Part shown: positions 23,455 through 33,120 of the stretch, piece by piece
How positions within the stretch are numbered: position 1 is the first letter of the stretch
Layout: each line of letters begins with the position of its first letter
Source of the DNA: JADFRG01 sp036986135
Lineage (GTDB): Bacteria; Chloroflexota; Anaerolineae; Anaerolineales; E44-bin32
Reading direction: 5' to 3'
Length of the DNA: 64,000 nt
NCBI GenBank assembly: GCA_036986135.1
Contig: BTQZ01000004.1
Span: 66,780-130,779, forward strand
Made by a program: the position numbers and the translations under genes
Notes under the pieces: generated by a model
What the model was told of the DNA's origin: nothing
The model's input: the letters and a program-made list of their open reading frames with translations, nothing else
Database searches by the model: none

Positions 23455-25491
23455 CTACGCCCCCTGAACCACTACCCGAATTTCCTCCACAATCTCCGGG
23501 TTCGCCAAGGTGGTCACGTCGCCGATGTCCTTGGCGTCGGAGATGGCCGCAAGGACGCGGCGCATAATCTTGCCGGATCGCGTTTTTGGCATATCAGGCA
23601 CGATATGAACATGCTTGGGTCGCGCGATCTTTCCGATCTCTGTTTCGATCGCAGTTACAATCGCCTCCCGAATCTTCTTGTTCGGCTTGTATTCAGGTTT
23701 CAATGAGACATACACGTCCGGTACGCGCCCCTTGATATCATCAGCCAAAGGTACAACGGCGGCTTCCCCAACTTCTGGTACTAGCAGGCAGGCGGACTCG
23801 AGTTCTTTCGTGCCCAACCGGTGTCCGGCGACGTTGATCACGTCATCGACCCTGCCCAAGATCCGGTAATACCCATCGGCGGCTTCAATTGCCGCGTCTC
23901 CCGTGAAGTAGGGCCAATCTCTCCAGTCTTTGCTCTCCGGGTCCCTGCAATACTTATTGTAGTAGGTTGAGACATACCGCTCGCGGTCCCCCCAGATCGT
24001 CTCGAAGCCGCCGGGCCATGGGTTCTGAATACAGATGTTTCCCGCCTTCCCCAGGCCGCGTTCGATCACATTGCCATCCTCATCATAGATGATGGGATGG
24101 ATGCCCGGCATTCCCGGTCCGGCGCTCCCAGGCTTCATCGGATGTATCGCCGGTATAGTGCTACAAAGGAAACCGCCCGTTTCGGTCTGCCACCAGGTAT
24201 CCACAATCACCGCTCTGCCTTTTCCGACGAAGTGGTAGTACCAGCGCCAGACCTCTGGCTCAATCGGCTCACCGACGGTGGTCATGTGCTTGAATTGGAA
24301 CTTGTACTTACCGGGCTCGTCCGGGCCGGCCTTCCTCAGCATTCGGATCGTCGTCGGCGCCGTGTGAAATATGTTGACGCCTAGCCGCTCGGCAATCCTC
24401 CAGGGACGCCCAGCGTCCGGACACGTCGGCACCCCCTCATACATGACGGAAGTAGCCGCGAGCGCAAGCGGCCCGTACACGATGTAGGAATGGCCCGTAA
24501 TCCATCCAATATCAGCCATGCACCAATACACATCCTCTGGATGGATATCCTGCACATATTTCGAAGTACCCGCAGCATATGCGAGATAGCCGCCTGTATT
24601 GTGCTGACAGCCTTTCGGTTTTCCCGTGGTGCCGCTTGTGTACATCAGGAAGAGTGGCGCTTCGGCCGGCATAGATACCGGCTCGATGCGAGCGCCAAGA
24701 TAGTTGGGAAGCAGCTCGTCCACGAAGAAGTCCCGACCGTCTACCATGCGCGACTTTGAGGCGTACTTCCCCGGATATCTCCGCCAGATGAGGACTTTCT
24801 CGACCGCCTGACCATTCTCCTCAGCCACCGCGACCGCCCCGTCAGACTTCTCCTTGTGGTCGAGCAGCTCGCCGGAGCGGTGATAGCCATCCATTGTGAC
24901 CAGGATCCGAGAGCCCGAATCTGCAATCCGCTCGCCACAAGCCTTGCCGCTGAACCCCCCAAAGACCTCGGAGTGGACGGCGCCCAGACGGGCACAGGCG
25001 AGCATCGTGATCGGTAGTTCGGGGACCATCGGCAGGTGCAGCGTCACCCGGTCGCCGGGCTTGACCCCCGCAAAGTCTCGCAGCACGGCGGCCACCTCGT
25101 TAACTCGTGCGTACAGTTCCTGGTAGGTGATGGCCACATGCGGTTCGTCCTCCGGCTCCGGCACCCAGATGATGGCGGCCTTGTTCCGGTAGACTGGAAG
25201 GTGACGGTCAACGCAGTTGTAGCAGGCATTGATTCGCCCACCCACAAACCAGCGCCAGCTCGGAGCGTTGCTGGTATCGAGAGTCGTGTGCCAGTAGCTA
25301 TTCCAGGTAAGTAAGTCTGCGTATTCTTTGAAGCACTCGGGAAAGTTCTCAAGCCGGAATCGGTCGAACACCCTCTGATCGGTCAGATTGGCCTGTGCGA
25401 TGAATTCTGCCGGTGGGTAGAAATATTCTTCTTCCTGCCAGTGTGCAGCAATTTCGGCTTCGCTGACTTCGATGCCTTCCTTATCGCTCAT
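23455..25491 (-). CDS. acs: Acetyl-CoA synthetase (AMP-forming)
   Basis: A 678-residue member of the ANL superfamily: P-loop YTSGTTGKPKG, WWQTETGG (acetate pocket), YFTGDAA, the hinge GRVDDVINVAGHR and the catalytic lysine near the C-terminus in PKTRSGKIMRR. It converts acetate, ATP and CoA to acetyl-CoA, AMP and PPi. The Trp of WWQTE restricts the pocket to short acids. The lysine is a known acetylation site in the family. It is the last gene of the catabolic cluster but 250 nt from the aminotransferase, so it may have its own promoter. Confidence 0.95.
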   Translation of the reverse strand: MSDKEGIEVSEAEIAAHWQEEEYFYPPAEFIAQANLTDQRVFDRFRLENFPECFKEYADLLTWNSYWHTTLDTSNAPSWRWFVGGRINACYNCVDRHLPVYRNKAAIIWVPEPEDEPHVAITYQELYARVNEVAAVLRDFAGVKPGDRVTLHLPMVPELPITMLACARLGAVHSEVFGGFSGKACGERIADSGSRILVTMDGYHRSGELLDHKEKSDGAVAVAEENGQAVEKVLIWRRYPGKYASKSRMVDGRDFFVDELLPNYLGARIEPVSMPAEAPLFLMYTSGTTGKPKGCQHNTGGYLAYAAGTSKYVQDIHPEDVYWCMADIGWITGHSYIVYGPLALAATSVMYEGVPTCPDAGRPWRIAERLGVNIFHTAPTTIRMLRKAGPDEPGKYKFQFKHMTTVGEPIEPEVWRWYYHFVGKGRAVIVDTWWQTETGGFLCSTIPAIHPMKPGSAGPGMPGIHPIIYDEDGNVIERGLGKAGNICIQNPWPGGFETIWGDRERYVSTYYNKYCRDPESKDWRDWPYFTGDAAIEAADGYYRILGRVDDVINVAGHRLGTKELESACLLVPEVGEAAVVPLADDIKGRVPDVYVSLKPEYKPNKKIREAIVTAIETEIGKIARPKHVHIVPDMPKTRSGKIMRRVLAAISDAKDIGDVTTLANPEIVEEIRVVVQGA

Positions 25492-25740
25492 GAGAGTTCC
25501 CTCCTGCGGGTCCGATCCGACAGTACCGAGCGTGCAAGGGCGTCAAACCACTTCCCGCGCACCCGTTCCATGAATTGATCTTTTCAAGCCTTGGGCGAAC
25601 AAATAGCTGGCGGTCGAATTCCATTTCCAAAATGCCGCTGAGGATCGAGTCACCAAACACCTGGTCCATAGCTCGATTCGCATCGATGAGAAGAGGATCC
25701 CGCCCCGGATGGATTGACCATATTTCAAGTCGGCCCGTCC

Positions 25741-27057
25741 TCAGGCCTTTACTTCACCGAGCACTGCGTCTAGGATCCGGACCCCGAGTTCGGCTTCCTG
25801 CTCGGTTATGACCAGCGGCGGCGCGATGCGGATGACATTTCCGTGCATGCCCACCTTACCAAGCAGCATCCCGTGCTCTGCAGCAATTTGCAGGATTTGA
25901 AGGGCCATATCTGGGGCAGGCGCGTACCCATCAACAGGGTCCACAATCTCAAGGCCAATCACCAACCCTTTTCCGCGGACATCGCCCAGGCATTTATGCT
26001 TTGTCTGCATAGACTCAAGACTGGTCTTTAGAACCTCGCCCACTCGGGTGGCGTTTGAAGCAAGGTCTTCCTTGGAGAGGATCTCCAATACGGCGATAGA
26101 AGCAGCGCTCGCCAGTGGGTTACCGCCCCACGTGCTGGATAGCTCGCCTACCGCTAAGGAATCAAAGATCCGGGATTCTGCTGCTAGAGCCGAGGATGGC
26201 ACGCCACTGCCAAATCCCTTGCCCAAACATAGCATTTGGGGTTGGACATTTTCCCATTCGATGGCATAGAGCTTGCCAGTACGGCCGAAACTCGATTGGA
26301 TTTCATCGACGATGAGCAGCAGATTTCGATCGCGGCACCATGTTTCAAGCGCCTTCAACCAACCGTCCGGAGGAAAGATGAACCCGGCCGCTCCCTGATA
26401 GGGCTCCACGATGACAGATCCCAGCTCACCCGAGGATGAAGTTTGGAGGATTCTGTCCAGCGCATCTATGCAGAAGAAATCGCACTCAGGATAGTGCTTC
26501 TCATAGAAGCAGCGATAGCAATACGCGTAGGGGGCCATAATCCCCCCCGGAACTGGTGGACCGAACCCACGTCGCGTCGCTTGATTGCCGGCAACACTGA
26601 GCGCGCCATACGTCCTGCCGTGGAAGCCACCATGAAAAGCGAGCACTTCGAACTTTTTCGTATAGCGCCTGGCCACCCGCAGGGCGGCTTCGGTAGCTTC
26701 TGATCCCGTTGTGAGCAGGAATACCCGGTCTAGATTGGAGGGAAGCGTTCCAAGAAGATTTCTTGAAAGGGTGACCCGTTCTGGGGTGGGAAACGAGTAG
26801 CAGTTCATCAGCCGGCCCGCCTGATGGCGAATGGCCGCCACGTGCGATGGGTGGGAATGACCGATATTGGTCACCAAGACGCCGGACGTGAAATCGAGGT
26901 ATTCATTACCGTCCACATCGGTGACCCAAACCCGTTCAGCATGGTCCCAAACCACCGGGACTTGATCGGAGACGCAAGGAGGCTCACAGCCGCGAGAGAT
27001 CTGCAGCAACTCTGCAGATTTGGGCCCAGGAACCTGTCGCTTTGGTGGGAGTTTCAT
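25741..27057 (-). CDS. Class III PLP-dependent aminotransferase
   Basis: A 438-residue fold type I aminotransferase of the GabT/ornithine group: TTGSEATEAALRVAR, FHGGFHGRT, VDEIQSSFGRTGK and the PLP lysine in LCLGKGFGSG. GAGG precedes the ATG at 27057. An insertion with several Cys (YAYCYRCFYEKHYPECDFFC, 20 residues) matches the Cys-rich insert seen in some archaeal and bacterial homologues. It should transfer an omega- or amino-sugar-derived amino group to a 2-oxoacid; the true substrate in this cluster is unknown. Confidence 0.88.
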   Translation of the reverse strand: MKLPPKRQVPGPKSAELLQISRGCEPPCVSDQVPVVWDHAERVWVTDVDGNEYLDFTSGVLVTNIGHSHPSHVAAIRHQAGRLMNCYSFPTPERVTLSRNLLGTLPSNLDRVFLLTTGSEATEAALRVARRYTKKFEVLAFHGGFHGRTYGALSVAGNQATRRGFGPPVPGGIMAPYAYCYRCFYEKHYPECDFFCIDALDRILQTSSSGELGSVIVEPYQGAAGFIFPPDGWLKALETWCRDRNLLLIVDEIQSSFGRTGKLYAIEWENVQPQMLCLGKGFGSGVPSSALAAESRIFDSLAVGELSSTWGGNPLASAASIAVLEILSKEDLASNATRVGEVLKTSLESMQTKHKCLGDVRGKGLVIGLEIVDPVDGYAPAPDMALQILQIAAEHGMLLGKVGMHGNVIRIAPPLVITEQEAELGVRILDAVLGEVKA

Positions 27058-27161
27058 TCCCGTACCTCTATCAATTCTCAGATCTCGAGGCACTGCAAAA
27101 TGCCTTTTTGCTCTACGTCACGCGTTGCTGCGCGCTTGGCAAACCTCAAGCGCTTGGAAAC

Positions 27162-28208
27162 CTACCGCTGGACTCTGCCGGAAGCCTCGCCTCCCATGAG
27201 TCGGGCCACTTCATCGACTGTGGCCAGATTGGCATCGCCAGGGATGGAGTGCTTTAGACAAGACGCAGCAGCAGCAAATTCGAGTGCCTCGCGATCTTCC
27301 ATGCCGGCTGCCATGCCGTATATCAACCCCGCCGAAAACGCATCCCCGCCCCCAACGCGATCGACGATATGCGTGATGTCATATTTGGTGCTCAGTATGA
27401 ATTCCTGGCCATTGTGCAGACAGGCTGCCCATCCATTGTGACTGGCGCTGTAGCTCTCCCGGAGCGTGATCGCCTGATATTTTAGGTTAGGATAGGCCGT
27501 CATTACTTTCTCGCAGAGCGTCCTGTACTTCTCCGGATCCAATTGGCCAGCCTCGACCTCCTGCTCCCAATCGCCCGCTTCGACACTGATACCGAGGGAC
27601 CTTTGGCAATCCTCCTCATTTGCAATGCCTACATCAATTAACTTCACAATGTCAGTCATGACTTCAGGGGCTTCCTTGCCGTATTTCCATAATTTCTTTC
27701 GGAAATTGTAGTCGCAGGAGACGGTGATGCCTTGCTCCTTGGCGGTTCGCACGGCTGTGAGGGTGTGGTCTGCTGCAGATTGGCTCAATGCGGGGGTGAT
27801 TCCGGTAACGTGAAACCACGTGGCCCCGTCGAAGATAGCGTTCCAATCCAGCGCCTCAGGGCCCGTCGTCGCGATGGCCGAGCCTGACCGGTCGTAGATG
27901 ACCTTTGAAGGGCGCTGATTGGCGCCGGGTTCGAGAAAGTAAATGCCCATGCGGTCACCGGCGCGGGCGATTGGTGAGGTATCCACGCCGCATCCCCTGA
28001 GACGTGCCACACAAGCGTCACCAATCGGATTAGCAGGCAAAACGCTTGCGAAGCCAACGTCCACCCCAAAGCTGGCCAACGAAATAGCAACATTGGCCTC
28101 GCCACCACCGAAGGTCGCCTCCAAGACAGGAGACTGAAAGAAGCGCTCAAAGCCAGGCGACTTCAGTCGCAGCATGATTTCGCCAAAGGAAACCACGCGA
28201 GCGTTCAT
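27162..28208 (-). CDS. kdgK: PfkB-family sugar kinase, probably 2-keto-3-deoxygluconate kinase
   Basis: A 348-residue ribokinase-fold kinase with the N-terminal GGGEANVAISLA motif and the C-terminal GGGDAFSAGLIYG motif that holds the catalytic Asp. Its start overlaps the KDPG aldolase stop by 4 nt (ATGA), so the two are co-translated. Kinase plus aldolase is the classical pair: KDG to KDPG, then pyruvate and glyceraldehyde 3-phosphate. The pairing, more than the sequence alone, supports the substrate assignment. Confidence 0.87.
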   Translation of the reverse strand: MNARVVSFGEIMLRLKSPGFERFFQSPVLEATFGGGEANVAISLASFGVDVGFASVLPANPIGDACVARLRGCGVDTSPIARAGDRMGIYFLEPGANQRPSKVIYDRSGSAIATTGPEALDWNAIFDGATWFHVTGITPALSQSAADHTLTAVRTAKEQGITVSCDYNFRKKLWKYGKEAPEVMTDIVKLIDVGIANEEDCQRSLGISVEAGDWEQEVEAGQLDPEKYRTLCEKVMTAYPNLKYQAITLRESYSASHNGWAACLHNGQEFILSTKYDITHIVDRVGGGDAFSAGLIYGMAAGMEDREALEFAAAASCLKHSIPGDANLATVDEVARLMGGEASGRVQR

Positions 28209-28855
28209 GGCGAGCCCTCCGCACGTGTGGAGTGAACAATATCCACGGCTTCCCGGACCAGGCGCGAGATTTGAGCAAACTCGCCATCGGCAATCAGCCC
28301 CCGCTTCGCCAGCCAGCTGCCACCACAGCAATGAACGGCCGGCAAACGCAGATAATCCGCCAGATTCTTGGGGTTGATCCCACCCGTCGGAATGAACTTA
28401 ACCTCCCGATAGGGTCCAGCGATAGCCTTAATGGTTCGGATGCCGCCCAGAGCCTCGGATGGGAAGAACTTGAGCACCTGGAGCCCTCGATCAAGAGCCA
28501 TATTGATCTCCGTTGGTGTCGCCACACCGGGTGTGACGGCGACATTGTTGTCGAGGCACCAGGTAACAACATCGGCGTCATAGCCAGGGGAAACAATGAA
28601 TCGAGCGCCGGCCTCCGCGGCTCGTTCGGCTTGTTCCTTGGAGAGAACGGTCCCCGCGCCGACCAAGATCTCGGGATGGGTGCGCGAGAGCGAACGAATG
28701 GATTCTTGCGCCGCAGCGGTGCGGAAGGTTATCTCGGCGCAAGGCAATCCGCCTTCCAGAAGCGCCTGCCCCAATGCAGGAGCATCGTCTGCGCTTGGGA
28801 TGGCGATTACCGGCACTACGCCGTACTCACCAAGCTTCATCAGCACCTCATTCAT
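28205..28855 (-). CDS. eda: KDPG/KHG aldolase
   Basis: A 216-residue class I aldolase. The catalytic residues align with E. coli Eda: E41 and R45 in CAEITFRT and the Schiff-base K129 in VLKFFPSE, with the phosphate-binding PTGGINPKN loop. It cleaves 2-keto-3-deoxy-6-phosphogluconate to pyruvate and glyceraldehyde 3-phosphate. It overlaps the peptidase gene upstream by 8 nt and the kinase downstream by 4 nt. Confidence 0.93.
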   Translation of the reverse strand: MNEVLMKLGEYGVVPVIAIPSADDAPALGQALLEGGLPCAEITFRTAAAQESIRSLSRTHPEILVGAGTVLSKEQAERAAEAGARFIVSPGYDADVVTWCLDNNVAVTPGVATPTEINMALDRGLQVLKFFPSEALGGIRTIKAIAGPYREVKFIPTGGINPKNLADYLRLPAVHCCGGSWLAKRGLIADGEFAQISRLVREAVDIVHSTRAEGSP

Positions 28856-30086
28856 CGTTGAGCTCGCTTTCGTCGAACGATTGGACGAAGGCGTACAAGG
28901 CAGAGGCGGCAGTCATAATGTCGTCTACACGGATCTGCTCGTCATGGCTATGCGCATGGCGAAGCGATCCTGGGCCAAAAACAACGGTGGGGATACCCGC
29001 CTGGTTGTTATAGAACCATGCATCGCAGGCGGCGGTCATGGCACATATTTCGCCAGATGCGCCCTGCTGCTGTACGGCCTCTACCAACTCTCTCACTAGC
29101 GGATGCTTTGCGTCCAGGCCATAGCCGTCGGAATTGAGCATCGGGAAATCGATTTCGAAGTGATCGCGCAACCATTCATCACCTTCGTCTCGAATGGCCT
29201 CCGCCATTTGCAATTGGACCTGGTGGCGGTCGGTGTTTGGCAGGAAACCGAGAACTCCCTTGACCGTCGCTTCGGATGGGACACTTGCGGGCCATTTCCC
29301 GGCGGCACACTCACCAAAGGTTATCGGCATCGGATCCTCGTGGCGATCGAAGAGCGGATCTCCCCTCGAAGCTTCAAGCAGCCTGTCGTGATAGCGCTCA
29401 AGGATACTCATAGCTTGGACAACTTCCTTCAATGCGCTCACAGCTCTATCTTTGCTGCCGCTATGGCTTGCATAACCAAAGGTCTTCAATTCAAACCAGA
29501 CCGCGCCTCGCACTGCGGGAACGACGGCGAGCTCCGATGGTTCCAGCACAACCGCGCAATCGGCCGCGACCCCGCGGCGTACCATGGCCAAGGTGCCGTT
29601 CCCTCCATTCTCCTCCTCAACCACAAAATGGAAGAACAGATCTCCTGCGGGCTTCGCGCCCGAGTGGCTGAGCAACTTGGCCAGTGCGAACAATGTCGCT
29701 GCTTGGCCTTTGGCATCGCATGCGCCTCGGCCATAGATCTTTCCGTGCTTCAGGTGAGGTGAAAAAGCATGCTCCTGTCCTTCGCTCGGCGGCACGACGT
29801 CCAGGTGGGTATTGAAGACGATCGACGGTCCATCTCCTCTGCCACGTATGATGCACTCCAAATTCGGCCTATCCGCGTAGCTGATCCCCGGAATTCGAAA
29901 TGCATAGTCCGGATCCTCCATGATGGAATCGCGGATCGGGACGAACTCATTCTGATCCACGAAGGGGGTCAACGCCTGGTGCAGGAGACGGATTGCAGGG
30001 CCTTCTCCCCCTCGGGTGGAGGGGATCCGAATCAGATCCATCAGCAGTTCGATGGTTTCATCCCGCACTGCTTCTGATGCGTTCAC
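28848..30086 (-). CDS. M20-family metallopeptidase/deacylase (ArgE/DapE/ACY1)
   Basis: A 412-residue cytosolic amidohydrolase. The zinc site is visible: H in NTHLDVVPP, D in GRGACDAKG, the general base and ligand EE in VVEEENGG, and the terminal H in LRHAHSHDEQ. Family members remove acyl groups from amino acids or hydrolyse dipeptides. In a sugar-acid cluster with a D-aminopeptidase, it could release an amino acid from a sugar-amino acid or acylated substrate. Confidence 0.87.
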   Translation of the reverse strand: MNASEAVRDETIELLMDLIRIPSTRGGEGPAIRLLHQALTPFVDQNEFVPIRDSIMEDPDYAFRIPGISYADRPNLECIIRGRGDGPSIVFNTHLDVVPPSEGQEHAFSPHLKHGKIYGRGACDAKGQAATLFALAKLLSHSGAKPAGDLFFHFVVEEENGGNGTLAMVRRGVAADCAVVLEPSELAVVPAVRGAVWFELKTFGYASHSGSKDRAVSALKEVVQAMSILERYHDRLLEASRGDPLFDRHEDPMPITFGECAAGKWPASVPSEATVKGVLGFLPNTDRHQVQLQMAEAIRDEGDEWLRDHFEIDFPMLNSDGYGLDAKHPLVRELVEAVQQQGASGEICAMTAACDAWFYNNQAGIPTVVFGPGSLRHAHSHDEQIRVDDIMTAASALYAFVQSFDESELNDE

Positions 30087-30108
30087 ATTCGCCTAATGAC
30101 TCGCTGCA

Positions 30109-31161
30109 CTAAGGAATCAGCAACGCCTTTACGGCTTGCATCTCCTCTACTGCATCAAACACCGATTCCCATTCGGTAAGCGGGGCCGAATGAGTAATGA
30201 GCCTTGCGACGTCTATCTGTTTTGACGCAATCAATCCAATGGTTTTCTCCCAAGAAGTGAAGCCCGTGCTCAGGTTAAAAACAATCGTGCACACTTTCCA
30301 GATTGCAGCATCCCAAGGGAATGCAACGGCGTCTTGTCCGGTCATGCCGATGACAGTAATTCTTCCAAGCCGCCGCACAAGGTGGGGCGTAGCGGCAATA
30401 GCAGGAGCGGCCCCCGATGCCTCCACGACCAAATCAGCGCCGCGTCCGTCCGTGAGGTCCTGTACGGCTCGTACAATATCCTGCTGACCAGAAACAATGA
30501 TCTCATCGGCACCGATCTCACGCCCGAGCGGCAGCCGCATGCTCTCATCGGCTGCAGTGCCGATCAGCGCGACCGTCCGAGCACCGGCGGCTCTTGCGAC
30601 CATCACCGAGAGCAGGCCGATGGGGCCCGGTCCCAATACGACAACGAAATCGTTTGGTTCGACGATGCCGCGTTCTAGAACATCCTGAACGACGTTGGCG
30701 GTGGGCTCCACTAATGCCGCTTCCTGGAAGGAAACCGAATCGGGGAGGCGATGTAGGAGATGCTCTGGCATGGCGATAAACCGGGCGAAGGCGCCATCAA
30801 TTCCCCACCCTGGAGATCGCTTCTCAGAGCACAATTGAATGTGCCCGGTGCGGCACAGCTCGCATTTTCCGCAGGCCTTGGTGTGCGGCTCGGCCACAAC
30901 ACGATCCCCCACAGCGAAATTGGAGACCGTTGATCCAGCTTCGACCACGACGCCCGAAAATTCGTGACCCATAATGACTGGGGGCCAATAGGGAAAGCTG
31001 TCGTGGCGAATGTGAATATCTGTGCCGCATATGCCAGCCGCCTTGACCTCGATCAGCACCTCATCCACCTTTGGTGAGGGGATTGGCGCATCCATGAGTG
31101 CCATATTCCCGGGGCCTTTGGCAGTCTTAAAGAGGCCCTGCATCTTCTCGGGTTTGGTCAT
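30109..31161 (-). CDS. Zinc-dependent medium-chain dehydrogenase (sorbitol/threonine dehydrogenase-like)
   Basis: A 350-residue NAD(P)-dependent MDR enzyme: catalytic zinc ligands C45 and H66-E67 (GHEFSG), structural zinc C97, C100, C103, C111, and the Rossmann loop VVLGPGPIGLLSVMVARAAG (20 residues). It oxidises a polyol, sugar acid or amino alcohol to a ketone. The neighbouring KDG kinase and KDPG aldolase suggest a sugar-derived substrate. Confidence 0.88.
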   Translation of the reverse strand: MTKPEKMQGLFKTAKGPGNMALMDAPIPSPKVDEVLIEVKAAGICGTDIHIRHDSFPYWPPVIMGHEFSGVVVEAGSTVSNFAVGDRVVAEPHTKACGKCELCRTGHIQLCSEKRSPGWGIDGAFARFIAMPEHLLHRLPDSVSFQEAALVEPTANVVQDVLERGIVEPNDFVVVLGPGPIGLLSVMVARAAGARTVALIGTAADESMRLPLGREIGADEIIVSGQQDIVRAVQDLTDGRGADLVVEASGAAPAIAATPHLVRRLGRITVIGMTGQDAVAFPWDAAIWKVCTIVFNLSTGFTSWEKTIGLIASKQIDVARLITHSAPLTEWESVFDAVEEMQAVKALLIP

Positions 31162-31199
31162 CGTTACACTACTCTGCCTGCACGGATCCGAAGGCGGGA

Positions 31200-32201
31200 T
31201 TAAGCGGCAGGACTCTCAACCTCCGGATCGACTAGAAATCGTGGCTTCTCACCCCTCAAGAAGCGGCGAACATCCTCCACGATTTTTTCTCTGATGCTCC
31301 AGCCTGCTTCTTCGGACAGCCATGACAAGTGGGGTGTGCAAGTGGCCCGCTCGTTATGCAGCAGCGGAGATTCTGGATCGGGTGGCTCCTTCTCCTCATA
31401 GACATCGATCCCCGCATGTGCGAGCTCGCCCTCTTTCAATGCTTTGTCCAGCGCACCTAGGTTGATAATGCCGCCGCGGGCGGTGTTGATGAGAATTGCT
31501 GTTGGCTTCATGAGCCTGAATTGCGGCTCGTCGAGCAGGTGATACGTCTCTTCATTGAGTGGGGTGTGCACGGTTACGATATCCGCTTTCTGGAGAGTGA
31601 TTTCCAGAGGGGTAGTTTCAATGCCGAGCGATTGCTTCCGCTTCTCGGAGAGATAGGGGTCGTAGATCAGATATTGCAGCCCGAAGCCTTGCGTCATCTT
31701 GTAGACGGTGCTGCCGATTCTGCCGCAACCGATGATGCCCAGAGTTTTCCCACGCACCGAGTACACCGGGTAGATGGGATCGAACGCCCACTCGCCTTTG
31801 TCACACGAATCCATCAAGATTCGTTTTTGCATCATCAGCTTCCGCTGGCAAGCGAAGATCAGCATGATGGCCTGCTCGGCCACCTCATTGACACAATAAT
31901 CTGGGATATAGGAAACACTGATCCCTCGGGTGGCCGCCGCCTGGATGTCCACGTTGTCATAGCCGGCACCGTGGCGAATGATCAGCCTGCAGCGCTCGAG
32001 GCCGTCCATCACTTCGCGCGTGATCTTTGCCATATTGACGATCAGTACATCCGACTGGCCAGCAGCCGCTATGAGCTGCTGAGCGGTCCCGAATTTCAGG
32101 TGGTGGGCTGAGAACTTAACCCCCAACTCACGGAACTGCTCCGCTTCCCATTTCAGATCGGGCTCGATGAAATCAGTGACAACTACTCTAGAATCGATCA
32201 C
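31200..32201 (-). CDS. D-isomer-specific 2-hydroxyacid dehydrogenase
   Basis: A 333-residue NAD-dependent enzyme with the Rossmann motif LGIIGCGRIGS, the catalytic R in NTARGGIINL, E in GIDVYEEKEPP and H in CTPHLSW. The GTG at 32201 was chosen: earlier in-frame codons would run into the upstream gene, and the residues before it lack family similarity. It likely interconverts a D-2-hydroxyacid and a 2-oxoacid in the pathway; phosphoglycerate dehydrogenase is the nearest well-known relative but no ACT domain is present. Confidence 0.85.
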   Translation of the reverse strand: MIDSRVVVTDFIEPDLKWEAEQFRELGVKFSAHHLKFGTAQQLIAAAGQSDVLIVNMAKITREVMDGLERCRLIIRHGAGYDNVDIQAAATRGISVSYIPDYCVNEVAEQAIMLIFACQRKLMMQKRILMDSCDKGEWAFDPIYPVYSVRGKTLGIIGCGRIGSTVYKMTQGFGLQYLIYDPYLSEKRKQSLGIETTPLEITLQKADIVTVHTPLNEETYHLLDEPQFRLMKPTAILINTARGGIINLGALDKALKEGELAHAGIDVYEEKEPPDPESPLLHNERATCTPHLSWLSEEAGWSIREKIVEDVRRFLRGEKPRFLVDPEVESPAA

Positions 32202-32289
32202 TCTCCGCTCGATTTCTGCATTCCATCTTCTCGACCGCCGACCAGTGCCCGCCAGCCACCACTGAAGCCTAGGGATCTTCCACCTGTAG

Positions 32290-33120
32290 CTAGAAGTGAC
32301 CCCGCACAGTTGCCAAGGCCAGGTTGGTGCATACGATGCGAACGTGCATGACCTGCCGATAGTCGGTCGACTGATAGCGAATGGTCCGCCCGCTGACTCG
32401 CTCAACACCTGGGATCAACGCGCAAAGGTGAGCGATCTCCGAGAGCGAGAAGTCGATCTCCAATTCGAAAGATTCGGGCAGCTCAAGCGGCGAGAACCCC
32501 CCTGCGCGCTCCACAGCCTTTCTCGCGGTCTCCCGAATGACTTGGCGGGCATCCGGCAGTGGCAGATTCTGGGCAGTGAATTGCGATAAGCCGCGCTTGA
32601 CTACCGCAATTTCGATTTTTGGGATGATAGCTTTGGCTTCCTCGGCGAATTTGTCGTCGCCTACGACCAGAACAAGCGGGACGCCGAGAAGAGCTCCCCA
32701 GTAGGCATTCAGTGCAAGCTCGCCCACAGTCTCACCATTCAGACGCAGGGCGACCACGTCCCTCATCACGTAGCTGTGATTGAGCACGCCACCGGCTGTT
32801 CCGGCCATGGCATGACCCATGATGACCGCGCCGGCGAAGGATGGATCGAGACCTTCCATCTGGTTGTCGCGCTTCACATAGCCGGATATGTAAGATGCCT
32901 TAGGATGTAGAAGCTCAGGGAGCAGGTAGTTCATTGCCGCATGTGCTTCGTTCACCAGGAATTCAGAAGCGCCGGCTTCAATCCCTCCTTCTACAATGGC
33001 GTTAATTTCCTCAATCCATCTGCGGCGGGCGTGCTCGAAGTCAGGATGGCCGGGGAAGCACTGATGTCGATCGACGACTCCCGTGACCCCTTCAAAATCG
33101 GCGGATATATAGATCTTCAT
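32290..33120 (-). CDS. M55-family D-aminopeptidase (DppA-like)
   Basis: A 276-residue zinc peptidase: SADFEGVTG and NEAHAAMN (metal-binding; DppA itself has NDAHA), GHAMAGT and NHSY motifs. The family cleaves D-Ala-containing and other D-amino dipeptides. Its start overlaps the end of the ABC ATPase gene by 4 nt. Its presence between the importer and the sugar-acid enzymes hints that the imported compound contains a D-amino acid or a related amide. Confidence 0.88.
   Translation of the reverse strand: MKIYISADFEGVTGVVDRHQCFPGHPDFEHARRRWIEEINAIVEGGIEAGASEFLVNEAHAAMNYLLPELLHPKASYISGYVKRDNQMEGLDPSFAGAVIMGHAMAGTAGGVLNHSYVMRDVVALRLNGETVGELALNAYWGALLGVPLVLVVGDDKFAEEAKAIIPKIEIAVVKRGLSQFTAQNLPLPDARQVIRETARKAVERAGGFSPLELPESFELEIDFSLSEIAHLCALIPGVERVSGRTIRYQSTDYRQVMHVRIVCTNLALATVRGHF

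Noticed and set aside
25492..25740. Small ORFs between acs and the aminotransferase
   Set aside because: Two overlapping frames exist but neither has a ribosome binding site or protein-like composition.
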